From: Pseudomonadota bacterium | GTDB lineage: Bacteria > Pseudomonadota > Alphaproteobacteria > Rhizobiales > Phreatobacteraceae | Reading direction: 5' to 3' | NCBI GenBank assembly: GCA_020161695.1 | Contig: JAIUOO010000022.1 | Location: 26,381 to 90,380, forward strand | DNA length: 64,000 nucleotides | Part shown: one piece after another, positions 46,061 through 53,877 of the stretch | Numbering within the stretch: the stretch's first letter is position 1 | How the letters are laid out: the number at the start of each line of letters is the position of its first letter | Translations under genes and position numbers: made by a program | Notes under the pieces: model-generated | The model's input: only the letters and a program-made list of their open reading frames with translations | What the model was told of the DNA's origin: nothing | The model's database searches: none

Positions 46061-47434
46061 CTATTCCGCCGCGATCAGCCGGTGGCCGGGATCCGGCGGC
46101 CTGAGACGGCCCGTCTCGTCGGTGATGCCCATGCACCGGAGCCAGTCCTCGAATTCCGGCGCGCGCTTCAGGCCGAAAGCCTCGCGCACGTAGAGCGCGT
46201 CGTGGAACGAGGTGGACTGGTAGTTCAGCATCACGTCGTCCGCGCCCGGCACGCCCATGATGTAGGAGACGCCGGCCGCCGCGAGGCAGGTGAGCAGCGT
46301 GTCCATGTCGTCCTGATCGGCCTCGGCATGGTTGGTGTAGCAGACGTCGCAGCCGAGCGGCACGCCCATCAGCTTGCCGCAGAAATGGTCCTCCAGCCCC
46401 GCCCGGATGATCTGCTTGCCGTCATAAAGATATTCCGGGCCGATGAAGCCGACGACAGTGTTGACGAGCAGCGGCTTGAAGGCGCGGGCGACCGCATAGG
46501 CGCGCGCTTCAAGGGTCTGCTGGTCGATGTCGTGATGGGCCTCAGCCGACAGCGCCGAGCCCTGCCCCGTCTCGAAATACATGACGTTGTCGCCGACCGT
46601 GCCGCGCTTCAGCGAGCGGGCGGCATCCAGCCCCTCCTTCAGCACCGACAGCGAGATGCCGAAGGCCGCATTGGCCTTCTCGGTCCCGGCCACTGACTGG
46701 AACACGAGATCGACCGGCGCGCCGCGCTCGATCAGCTGGATGGACGAGGTGACGTGGGTGAGGATGCAGCCCTGCGTCGGGATCTGATGGCGGTGGATGA
46801 TCGCGTCGATCAGCTTCAGAAGGTCGCCGATCACGGGGAGCGAATCCGAGGCCGGGTTGATGCCGATGGTGGCGTCGCCCGCGCCATACATCAGCCCGTC
46901 GACGATGGACGCCGCTATGCCGGCGGCGTCATCGGTCGGGTGGTTCGGCTGGAGCCTCACCGCCATGGTGCCCTTCCGGCCGATCGTGTTGCGGAACCGG
47001 GTGATCACCTCGCATTTGCGCGCGGCGAGGATCAGGTCCTGGTTGCGCATCAGCTTGGAGACGGCCGCCGCCATTTCCGGCGTGATGCCGGGCGCCAGCG
47101 CCGCGAGCGCCTCGGTCGTTGCCACCTCCGACAGCAGCCAGTCGCGGAACCCGCCGACCGTCAGGTGCGCCGCCGCCGCGAAGGCACCGATGTCGTGGCT
47201 GTCGAGGATGAGGCGCGTCACCTCGTCGGCCTCGTAGGGGATCAGCGGCTCGGCGAGGATCGCCTTCAGCGGCAGGTCGGCCAGCGCCATCCTGGCCGCG
47301 ACGCTTTCCTCCATCGTCGCGGCGGCGATGCCGGCGAGCTGGTCGCCCGAGCGCGGCGGCGAGGCCTTGGCCAGCAGATCCTTCAGATCCGCGAAGACAT
47401 AGGTGGTCCGGCCGGCATTGGCGCGGAACGGCAT
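46061..47434 (-). CDS. eutB: Ethanolamine ammonia-lyase large subunit
   Basis: Catalytic TIM-barrel subunit, 457 residues, full length. Diagnostic segments are RLQPNHPTDDAAGIAASIVD, YGAGDATIGINPASDS and the substrate/cobalamin region GLEDHFCGKLMGVPLGCDVC. Works with EutC encoded three bases downstream. Divergent from the SDR at 47545, only 110 bases away, which leaves no room for a cobalamin riboswitch. Confidence 0.96.
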   Translation of the reverse strand: MPFRANAGRTTYVFADLKDLLAKASPPRSGDQLAGIAAATMEESVAARMALADLPLKAILAEPLIPYEADEVTRLILDSHDIGAFAAAAHLTVGGFRDWLLSEVATTEALAALAPGITPEMAAAVSKLMRNQDLILAARKCEVITRFRNTIGRKGTMAVRLQPNHPTDDAAGIAASIVDGLMYGAGDATIGINPASDSLPVIGDLLKLIDAIIHRHQIPTQGCILTHVTSSIQLIERGAPVDLVFQSVAGTEKANAAFGISLSVLKEGLDAARSLKRGTVGDNVMYFETGQGSALSAEAHHDIDQQTLEARAYAVARAFKPLLVNTVVGFIGPEYLYDGKQIIRAGLEDHFCGKLMGVPLGCDVCYTNHAEADQDDMDTLLTCLAAAGVSYIMGVPGADDVMLNYQSTSFHDALYVREAFGLKRAPEFEDWLRCMGITDETGRLRPPDPGHRLIAAE

Positions 47435-47544
47435 TGTTGATCCTCGCTGGATGCTTATCTGTCCGAACTGGTCTATGGAGTTTAGCCCACGGACCGCCGA
47501 GGTCCATTCCTCCGCACAGCGATGACATCCCCAAGGATCCGACG

Positions 47545-48282
47545 ATGAACCAGCCGCGTCGAACCCTGCTCCTGACCGGCGCCAGCCGCGGCATCGGTCA
47601 CGCCACGGTAAAGCGCTTTTCCTCGGCGGGATGGCGGGTCATCACCTGTTCGCGCCAGTCCTTTCCGGAGAACTGTCCGTGGGAGATGGGCCCGGAGGAT
47701 CACATCCAGGTCGATCTCGCGGACCCCGCCGACACCGAGCGCGCCATCGACGAGATCAGGACACGGCTCACCGGCGGCCGGCTGGAGGCGCTCGTCAACA
47801 ATGCCGGCATCTCGCCGAAGGGCGAGGGGAGCACGCGGCTCGATTCGCTGCACACGCCGCTGAAGGTCTGGCAGCAGGTGATGCAGGTGAATTTCTTCGC
47901 CTCGATCCTGCTGGCCCGTGGGCTGCTGAAGGAACTGGCCGAGGCCAAGGGTTCGGTGGTGAACGTCACCTCCATCGCGGGCTCTCGCGTCCACCCCTTC
48001 GCGGGCGCGGCCTATGCGACCTCCAAGGCGGCGCTCGCCGGCCTCACCCGCGAGATGGCTGCCGATTTCGCCCCCCATGGCATCCGCGTCAACGCCATCG
48101 CGCCGGGCGAGATCGACACCTCGATCCTGTCGCCGGGCACGGAGAAGATCGTCGAGCAGATCCCGATGCGCCGCCTCGGCACGCCGGATGAGGTGGCCAA
48201 GATCATCTACGTGCTGTGCACGGAGACATCGAGCTATTTGAACGGCGCCGAGATCCACATCAACGGCGGCCAGCACGTTTAG
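47545..48282 (+). CDS. Short-chain dehydrogenase/reductase
   Basis: 245-residue classical SDR: NAD(P) loop TGASRGIGHA at residues 11-20, LVNNAGISPKGEG, and the catalytic YATSK with upstream Ser in NVTSIAGSRVHPFAGAA. The ATG at 47545 follows AAGGATCC. Divergent from eutBC, so a role in metabolism of the resulting aldehyde or an amino alcohol is conceivable, but the specificity is not readable. Downstream copy 2 of family A repeat separates it from the SCO gene. Confidence 0.9.
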   Translation: MNQPRRTLLLTGASRGIGHATVKRFSSAGWRVITCSRQSFPENCPWEMGPEDHIQVDLADPADTERAIDEIRTRLTGGRLEALVNNAGISPKGEGSTRLDSLHTPLKVWQQVMQVNFFASILLARGLLKELAEAKGSVVNVTSIAGSRVHPFAGAAYATSKAALAGLTREMAADFAPHGIRVNAIAPGEIDTSILSPGTEKIVEQIPMRRLGTPDEVAKIIYVLCTETSSYLNGAEIHINGGQHV

Positions 48283-48308
48283 GATGAGAGGTTGAAGCTC
48301 AACCTGTC

Positions 48309-48399
48309 CGTCAGGCCCGGCCTTGTGCCGGGTATCCACGTCTTTCTTCATCCGCTGAGTTCAAGTCGTGGATGCCCGGGATAAACCCGGGCATGACGG
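48309..48399. repeat. Family A palindromic repeat, copy 2
   Basis: Opposed hairpins CAGGCCCGGCCTTGTGCCGG and GTGGATGCCCGGGATAAACC plus CGGGCATGACG, with TTCAAGTC in the spacer. It lies between the convergent SDR and SCO genes and may also terminate both transcripts. Confidence 0.85.
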
Positions 48400-48428
48400 A
48401 GAAGGCGTCGGGTCTATTCCGATGCGTC

Positions 48429-49055
48429 TTACAGATACCGCCTGAGCTCCTGCACGGCAGCGGCCGGGTCGCGCGCCACGTCGAAGGTCGCGACGAAGCG
48501 GCCGGTCTTGTCCATCAGATAGACGAAGACCGTGTGGTCCATCGTGTAGTTGCCGCCTTCCAGCGGCACCTTGCGGCCATAGGCGCGGTAGGCGCGCATG
48601 GCGGCCTGCACCTGTTCGTCGGTGCCGGTGAGGCCCCGAATCGTGGGGTGGAAGCTGCCCATATAGGCGGCCATCAGCTCGCGCGTGTCGCGGGCCGGGT
48701 CGACGGTGATGAACACCGTGTTGACCTTGGCGGCGTCGGCTCCCATGCGGTCGAGGACCTGGGTCATCTCGAACAGTTTGGTCGGGCAGATGTCCGGGCA
48801 ATGGGTGAAGCCGAAGAAGATCAGGCTCGGCTTGCCGGCGAGGTCCTGTTCGGTGAACGGCTTGCCGGACTGGTCGGTGAGTTGGAACGCGCCGCCGATG
48901 GCCGAAGGGGCTGTTGCCATCTGGCCGCCACGCGGCATGGTGAAATGCACCACCAGCGCGAGAATGCCGAGGCCGCCGACGAGAAGGGCCAGCGACAGGA
49001 TCAGCGCGGCGGAGCGGGAGCGGCGGCCGGGGGCGCCCGGGGGCGAGGATGTCAT
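48429..49055 (-). CDS. SCO1/SenC-type copper chaperone for cytochrome oxidase
   Basis: Membrane-anchored thioredoxin-fold protein delivering copper to the Cu(A) site of cytochrome c oxidase. One N-terminal helix (residues 16-37), then the copper ligands CPDIC (Cys86 and Cys90) and His174 in NYTMDHTVFVYLMD. 208 residues, normal. Seven bases follow the small membrane gene upstream on the same strand. Confidence 0.94.
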   Translation of the reverse strand: MTSSPPGAPGRRSRSAALILSLALLVGGLGILALVVHFTMPRGGQMATAPSAIGGAFQLTDQSGKPFTEQDLAGKPSLIFFGFTHCPDICPTKLFEMTQVLDRMGADAAKVNTVFITVDPARDTRELMAAYMGSFHPTIRGLTGTDEQVQAAMRAYRAYGRKVPLEGGNYTMDHTVFVYLMDKTGRFVATFDVARDPAAAVQELRRYL

Positions 49056-49062
49056 GGCTGTC

Positions 49063-49233
49063 TCAGAAGCACCAGGCGAGGCCGGCTGCGAGCGTGTCGA
49101 TGAACACTTTCGTGCCCTGCGTCCACCACAGCAGGCCCGAAGTCAGGGCGAGCGCCGCCATGCCGATGCCGGCCGCCCAGAGGGCGATCCGCGGCGTTTC
49201 CGCTTCCAGGTCCGGAACCGTGTCGGGCGTCAT
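49063..49233 (-). CDS. Small single-pass membrane protein paired with SCO
   Basis: 56-residue protein (ATG at 49231-49233), one hydrophobic segment (IALWAAGIGMAALALTSGLL, about residues 16-35) and the ending TLAAGLAWCF. It lies seven bases ahead of the SCO gene on the same strand, so they are cotranscribed. I do not know a named family; context suggests a minor role in cytochrome oxidase assembly. Divergent from the exonuclease gene across family A copy 3. Confidence 0.65.
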   Translation of the reverse strand: MTPDTVPDLEAETPRIALWAAGIGMAALALTSGLLWWTQGTKVFIDTLAAGLAWCF

Positions 49234-49341
49234 GATGCCTATGTAATCCCTGGCGGGTCCGGACGCAAAAGGCGCTTTCGCGCGGCTGGTCCCGTTTTCG
49301 TGAGGAACTCTCCAATCATGTGGTTCAGGCATGACCCTTGC

Positions 49342-49432
49342 CGTCATGGCCGGGCTTGTCCCGGCCATCCACGACTTGAACACAACGATATCGGAAAAGT
49401 CGTGGATGCCCGGCACAAGGCCGGGCATGACG
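49342..49432. repeat. Family A palindromic repeat, copy 3
   Basis: Opposed hairpins CGTCATGGCCGGGCTTGTCC followed by CGGCCATCCACG, and CGTGGATGCCCGGCACAAGG followed by CCGGGCATGACG. Here the left arm carries the GGCC form and the right arm the GCCC form, the reverse of copies 1 and 5. It lies in a divergent gap and ends 38 bases before the exonuclease ATG. Confidence 0.85.
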
Positions 49433-49469
49433 CGACGAGGTGGCTTTCATAGCTGGTTCAGACACACCG

Positions 49470-50504
49470 ATGCGCCCCGACGATCTCCTCCTGCCGACGC
49501 CGCAAGGGCTCTACTGCCCGCCAGCCGGCATCCATATCGACCCGATGCGGCCGGTCGAGCGGGCACTGATCACCCACGGTCATTCCGATCACGCCCGCGC
49601 CGGCCATGGGGCGGTGCTGGCGACGCCCGCGACGCTGAAGATCATGGCGATCCGCTACGGCGAGGATTTCGCCGGTTCGGAGCAGGCGGCGGAATGGGGC
49701 CGGCCCGTCGCCATCAACGGCGTCACCTTCACCTTCCACCCGGCCGGGCACATTCTCGGCTCGGCGCAGATCGCGGTCTCGTGGCGCGGTCTCACCATCG
49801 TTGCCTCCGGCGACTACAAGCGTGCCGCGGACCCGACGGCGGAGACCTTCGAGGTCGTGCCCTGCAACGTCTTCATCACCGAGGCGACGTTCGGCCTGCC
49901 GGTCTTCCGCCATCCGCCCGCGCAGGACGAGGTGGCTAAGCTGCTCGCCTCGGTCCGCGTCTTCCCGGACCGCGCCCATCTCGTCGGCGCCTATTCGCTC
50001 GGCAAGGCGCAGCGCGTCATGGCCCTGATCCGCGCCGCCGGTTACGAGCGGCCGATCTACATCCACGGCGCGGTCGAGAAGCTGACCCGGTTCTATGAGG
50101 GCGAGGGCATCGCGCTCGGCGACATTCGCCTCGCCAAGGACGCCGCGAAGGCCGATCTTGCCGGCGCCATCGTCATCTGCCCGCCGGGCTCCATGCGCGA
50201 CCTCTGGGCGCGCCGCTTCCCCGATCCGGTGGCCTGCTTCGCTTCCGGCTGGATGCGGATCAGGGCGCGGGCACGGCAGGGCGGCATCGAACTGCCATTG
50301 ATCGTCTCCGACCATTCCGACTGGGACGAGCTTCAGCGCACCATTCTCGACACCGGCGCCGAGGAAATCTGGGTCACCCACGGACAGGAGGACGCGCTCG
50401 TCCACTGGTGCGGCACGCGCGGGCTGAAGGCGAAGCCGTTGCGGCTGGTGGGATATGGCGATGAAGGCGAGGCTGAGTCCGCGCCGGCGGAGGCCGCCTC
50501 GTGA
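49470..50504 (+). CDS. Ligase-associated DNA exonuclease (metallo-beta-lactamase fold)
   Basis: 344-residue metallo-beta-lactamase/beta-CASP nuclease of the ligase-associated exonuclease group. The metal motif HGHSDHARAG (His36, His38, Asp40, His41) and the later HPAGHILGSAQI and SGDYKRA are seen. The ATG at 49470 is used; an in-frame GTG at 49440 close to the repeat is possible. It overlaps the ligase by four bases (GTGA), the standard pairing for this DNA repair module, which normally also includes an Lhr-type helicase and a phosphoesterase, absent here. Confidence 0.93.
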   Translation: MRPDDLLLPTPQGLYCPPAGIHIDPMRPVERALITHGHSDHARAGHGAVLATPATLKIMAIRYGEDFAGSEQAAEWGRPVAINGVTFTFHPAGHILGSAQIAVSWRGLTIVASGDYKRAADPTAETFEVVPCNVFITEATFGLPVFRHPPAQDEVAKLLASVRVFPDRAHLVGAYSLGKAQRVMALIRAAGYERPIYIHGAVEKLTRFYEGEGIALGDIRLAKDAAKADLAGAIVICPPGSMRDLWARRFPDPVACFASGWMRIRARARQGGIELPLIVSDHSDWDELQRTILDTGAEEIWVTHGQEDALVHWCGTRGLKAKPLRLVGYGDEGEAESAPAEAAS

Positions 50505-52357
50505 ATCGCTTCGCCGCGCTGCTCGACCGCCTCGCCTACGAGCCGCGCCGCAACGGCAAGCTGGCGCTGATCGCGGACTATCTGCGTAACACGCCGGACC
50601 CCGAGCGCGGCTTCGCTCTCGCCGCCATGACCGGTGCGCTGTCGTTCAGGTACGCCAAGGCGGGCCTCATTCGCGGGCTCATCGCCGAGCGCACCGACCC
50701 CGTGCTGTTCGCGCTGTCCTACGATTATGTCGGCGACCTCTCCGAGACCGTCGCGCTGATGTGGCCGGCCCCGCCGAGGGCGGCGGACAGCGATATCGAA
50801 GCTCATCATCGGGTTGCGACTCCACCTCTCCCCGGCGGCGAGAGGTCGACCGAAGGTCGGGAGAGGGGGCGAGTGTTTGGCGCAGGTGATTTGTCCCCCT
50901 CTCCCGGCGCCATAGCATCGGGCGAACGCGAGATGCGTTCGCATCTCACTATGGCGCCGACCTCCCCCCGCCGGGGGGAGGTGGAGGTCCCGTCGTCCGG
51001 CCACAACGCGCCGCCTGCGCCGACCCTTTCGGAGGTCGTCGGGGCGCTCGCAACCGCCTCGAAGACCGAACTGCCGAAGCTCATCGCCGGCTGGCTTGAC
51101 CATCTCGACGAGACCGGCCGCTGGGCGCTCCTGAAGCTGATCACCGGGGCATTGCGGATCGGCGTGTCCGCGCGCCTCGCCAAGACTGCGGTCGCAGTGC
51201 TCGGCACGAAGGAGCCGGACGAGATCGAGCTGGTCTGGCCGGGTCTCGCGCCGCCCTACGCGGACCTGTTCGCCTGGGTGGAGGGTCGCGGCCCGAGGCC
51301 CGAGGCCTCCGATCCCGCGCCGTTCCGCCCACCCATGCTCGCCCATGCGGTGGAGGACGGTGATTTCGACAGGCTGGCGCCTGCCGATTTCACCGCCGAG
51401 TGGAAGTGGGACGGCATTCGCGTGCAGGCGGCGGCCGGCGCGACGCCTTCCGGCCGGCGCGTCGCGCGGCTCTATTCGCGCACCGGCGAGGACATTTCGG
51501 CGGCCTTTCCCGATCTCGCCGAGGCCATGGACTTCGACGGGGCCATCGACGGCGAGTTGCTGATCCTGCGCGACGCGCGTGTGCAGAGCTTCAACGTGCT
51601 GCAGCAGCGGCTGAACCGGAAACAGGTAACGGCGGCCATGCTCGCCGATTTCCCCGCCCATATCCGCGCCTATGACCTCCTGTTCGAGGGCGGCGACGAC
51701 CTGCGGGACAAGCCCTTTCTCGAACGACGCGCGCGGCTGGAAGCGCTGGTCGCGGGCCTCGCCAATCCGCGCATCGACCTCTCGCCGCTGGTGCCCTTCG
51801 CGTCGTGGGGCGAGCTTGCCGGCTTCCGCGCCGACCCCGCGACGGCCGGCGCCGGCGAGGATGCCGCCGCGATCGAGGGGCTGATGCTCAAGCGGCGCGA
51901 CGCGCCCTATCTGCCGGGCCGGCCCAAGGGGCTCTGGTACAAGTGGAAGCGCGATCCGATGGTGGTCGACTGCGTGCTGATGTACGCCCAGCGCGGCCAT
52001 GGCAAGCGCTCCAGCTTCTATTCCGATTTCACCTTCGGCGTCTGGCGCGGCGAGGCCGGCGCGGACGAGCTGGTCCCCGTCGGCAAAGCCTATTTCGGCT
52101 TCACCGACGAGGAGCTCGGCCAGCTCGACCGCTTCGTACGGAACAATACGATCAACCGCTTCGGGCCGGTGCGCGAGGTGACGCACAGCGCGCGCGAGGG
52201 GCTGGTGCTGGAAATCGCCTTCGAGGGGCTTCAGCGCTCGACACGGCACAAGTCGGGCATCGCCATGCGCTTTCCCCGCATCTCCCGCATCCGCTGGGAC
52301 AAGCCGCCGGGCGAGGCCGACCGCATCGAGGCGCTGGAGGGGAAGCTGATCGGCTAG
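50501..52357 (+). CDS. ATP-dependent DNA ligase (cis-ATP ligase, LigC-like), carrying an in-frame repeat
   Basis: 618-residue ATP-dependent DNA ligase acting in repair. The adenylation motif EWKWDGIR gives the active lysine Lys302; ligase motifs continue with GELLILRDARVQSF, EGLMLKRRDAPYLPG and LWYKWKRDP. About 55 residues (108-162) are encoded by a family B palindromic element inserted in frame in the N-terminal domain between ...PRAADSDIEAHH and ...NAPPAPTLSEVVGALA. Without it the protein would be about 560 residues, the family size. The insert is rich in Gly, Arg, Ser and Pro, likely a disordered loop. Start GTG at 50501 overlaps the exonuclease stop. Confidence 0.93.
   Translation: MNRFAALLDRLAYEPRRNGKLALIADYLRNTPDPERGFALAAMTGALSFRYAKAGLIRGLIAERTDPVLFALSYDYVGDLSETVALMWPAPPRAADSDIEAHHRVATPPLPGGERSTEGRERGRVFGAGDLSPSPGAIASGEREMRSHLTMAPTSPRRGEVEVPSSGHNAPPAPTLSEVVGALATASKTELPKLIAGWLDHLDETGRWALLKLITGALRIGVSARLAKTAVAVLGTKEPDEIELVWPGLAPPYADLFAWVEGRGPRPEASDPAPFRPPMLAHAVEDGDFDRLAPADFTAEWKWDGIRVQAAAGATPSGRRVARLYSRTGEDISAAFPDLAEAMDFDGAIDGELLILRDARVQSFNVLQQRLNRKQVTAAMLADFPAHIRAYDLLFEGGDDLRDKPFLERRARLEALVAGLANPRIDLSPLVPFASWGELAGFRADPATAGAGEDAAAIEGLMLKRRDAPYLPGRPKGLWYKWKRDPMVVDCVLMYAQRGHGKRSSFYSDFTFGVWRGEAGADELVPVGKAYFGFTDEELGQLDRFVRNNTINRFGPVREVTHSAREGLVLEIAFEGLQRSTRHKSGIAMRFPRISRIRWDKPPGEADRIEALEGKLIG
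50822..50984. repeat. Family B palindromic element, copy 2 (inside the ligase gene)
   Basis: 163-bp element flanked by 27-base inverted repeats (50822-50848 and 50958-50984) pairing at 24 of 27 positions: CCACCTCTCCCCGGCGGCGA on the left and CCTCCCCCCGCCGGGGGGAG within the right arm. Between them are GGGAGAGGGG/CCCCTCTCCC arms and the palindromic core GCGAACGC-GAGAT-GCGTTCGC at 50922-50942, shared exactly with the copy at 40688. The ligase frame is open across it. Confidence 0.85.
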
Positions 52358-53190
52358 GCCGGCATCATCTTGCGCAGCGCCTCGGCGGTCGCGGCATCCG
52401 CCGGCAGGAAGGTCTCGATGGCGAGTTCGGACAGCGTCACGTCGATCGGCGTGCCGAACACGGTCGTCGCCGAGATCAGCGTCAGGAGCCCGCCGGAGGT
52501 CTTCAGCCTGATCGGCACGAACAGTTCGCCGGCTTCCTGCCCCTTTTTCGGATGGGGGTGCGAGAAGGGGACGGGATAGCCGGAGACCTCCTTCAGGAGA
52601 CCCTCCAGCACGGGATCGGCGGTCAGTTCGATCTGCCGCTTGAGTCGTGCCATCAGGTGGCCGCGCACCTCGCCGAGATTGTCGATGCGCGGCGAGATGC
52701 CCTTCGGGTTCAGGGCGAGGCGCAGCATGTTGACCGGCGGTGCGAGAAGCGCGGGGTCGCAGCCTTCGAGGAAGGGCGCGATGGCGCGGTTGTGGGCGAC
52801 CAGCGTCCAGTGCCGGTCGAGCGCCACGGCGGGATAGGGCTCGTGGCCGGCGAGGACGATGTCGATGGCCTTGCGGGCATTGGCGAGACCGGGGTCATCC
52901 AGCCCGCGCTCTGGAAAGATCGGCGCGAAACCGGCCGCCACCAGCAGCACGTTGCGCTCGCGCAGGGGGATGTCGAGCTGTTCGGCGAGATTCAGGATCA
53001 TCTCGCGGCTCGGGGCGGAACGGCCGGTCTCCACGAAGGAGAGATGCCGGGTGGAGATGTCGGCTTCCATGGCGAGGTCCATCTGGCTCATCCGTCGACG
53101 CTGGCGCCATTCGCGCAAGTGATCCCCCACGGGGCGCGCATCTTGGCGGGCGGGAGCGGCGGCGGTCTTGGTGCGGGCTGGGTTCATCAT
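52354..53190 (-). CDS. XRE-family regulator with MmyB-like ligand domain
   Basis: 278-residue transcription factor. Residues about 22-77 form the helix-turn-helix (LREWRQRRRMSQMDLAMEAD then ISTRHLSFVETGRSAPSREM), followed by the MmyB-like domain (ALDRHWTLVAHNRAIAPFLE and LNPKGISPRIDNLGEV), which in this family binds hydrophobic ligands. Start at 53190, or the following ATG one codon in. Its stop overlaps the ligase stop by four bases. Divergent from a small membrane protein gene, which it may control. Confidence 0.9.
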   Translation of the reverse strand: MMNPARTKTAAAPARQDARPVGDHLREWRQRRRMSQMDLAMEADISTRHLSFVETGRSAPSREMILNLAEQLDIPLRERNVLLVAAGFAPIFPERGLDDPGLANARKAIDIVLAGHEPYPAVALDRHWTLVAHNRAIAPFLEGCDPALLAPPVNMLRLALNPKGISPRIDNLGEVRGHLMARLKRQIELTADPVLEGLLKEVSGYPVPFSHPHPKKGQEAGELFVPIRLKTSGGLLTLISATTVFGTPIDVTLSELAIETFLPADAATAEALRKMMPA

Positions 53191-53323
53191 GGGCTCACAC
53201 TAGCGGGGCGCGGGGCGCGCAACCAATGACCTCTGAGGTAATCGACCAGCGCACCGCCGGCCGTCAGCATGGCGACAGTCGCGGATCACAACGGACCGCG
53301 CCGGACCCAAACAGGAGCATCCC

Positions 53324-53740
53324 ATGTCCTTCGCCCTCAACCTCTTCCGCGCCGCCGACACCGCCACCTTCCTGCGCCGCCTGATGGCCTTCGACGCGAT
53401 CACCTCCGGCGCCATGGGCGTCATGCTGGTGGTGGGCGCCGGCATCCTTGGGCCTCTCCTGAACCTGCCGGTGCCGCTGCTGCGCGCCTCCGGTGTCATC
53501 CTGATCCCCTTCGCCCTCTGCGTCGGCTTCGTTGCCGCCCGCGCCGCGACCAGCCGGCCGGCCGTGCTGACCATCGCGCTCGTCAACGCCGTGTGGGTGG
53601 TCGGCAGCCTCGGCCTCCTGTTCTCCGGCTATGTCAGCCCGAACCTGTTCGGCATGGCCTTCGTCGCCGCGCAGGCCGCTTTCGTCGGCGTCCTCGCCGA
53701 GCTTCAGGTGATCGGCGCCAAGCGTCTCGCCGCGGAGTGA
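53324..53740 (+). CDS. Small four-helix membrane protein
   Basis: 138-residue integral membrane protein with four hydrophobic segments (roughly residues 22-42, 48-70, 78-98 and 104-126). Starts MSFALNLFRAADTATFLRRL. No family I can name with certainty; similar short four-helix proteins are often annotated only as integral membrane proteins. Divergent from the XRE regulator with 133 bases between, suggesting regulator-target pairing. Confidence 0.72.
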   Translation: MSFALNLFRAADTATFLRRLMAFDAITSGAMGVMLVVGAGILGPLLNLPVPLLRASGVILIPFALCVGFVAARAATSRPAVLTIALVNAVWVVGSLGLLFSGYVSPNLFGMAFVAAQAAFVGVLAELQVIGAKRLAAE

Positions 53741-53766
53741 CGCAAGTCTCTCAGGCACGATCTTCT

Positions 53767-53855
53767 CGTCATGGCCGGACCTGTTCCGGCCATCCACGAT
53801 CTGAACACGGCGAAGAAGGAAGCCGCGGGTGCCCGCCACGAGGGCGGGCATGAGG
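53767..53855. repeat. Family A palindromic repeat, copy 4 (degenerate)
   Basis: CGTCATGGCCGGACCTGTTC plus CGGCCATCCACG on the left; the right half is diverged (GCCCGCCACGAGGGCGGGCA, keeping a hairpin but not the usual sequence). It lies between the convergent membrane-protein gene and corA. Confidence 0.75.
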
Positions 53856-53877
53856 CACGAGGGCCTGGCGAGACGGA

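Noticed and set aside
47435..47544. A cobalamin riboswitch ahead of eutB
   Set aside because: Only 110 bases separate eutB from the divergent SDR and I see no B12-box-like sequence.
50822..50984. The ligase insert as an insertion sequence
   Set aside because: It is too short and codes for no transposase; it is a non-autonomous palindromic element at most.
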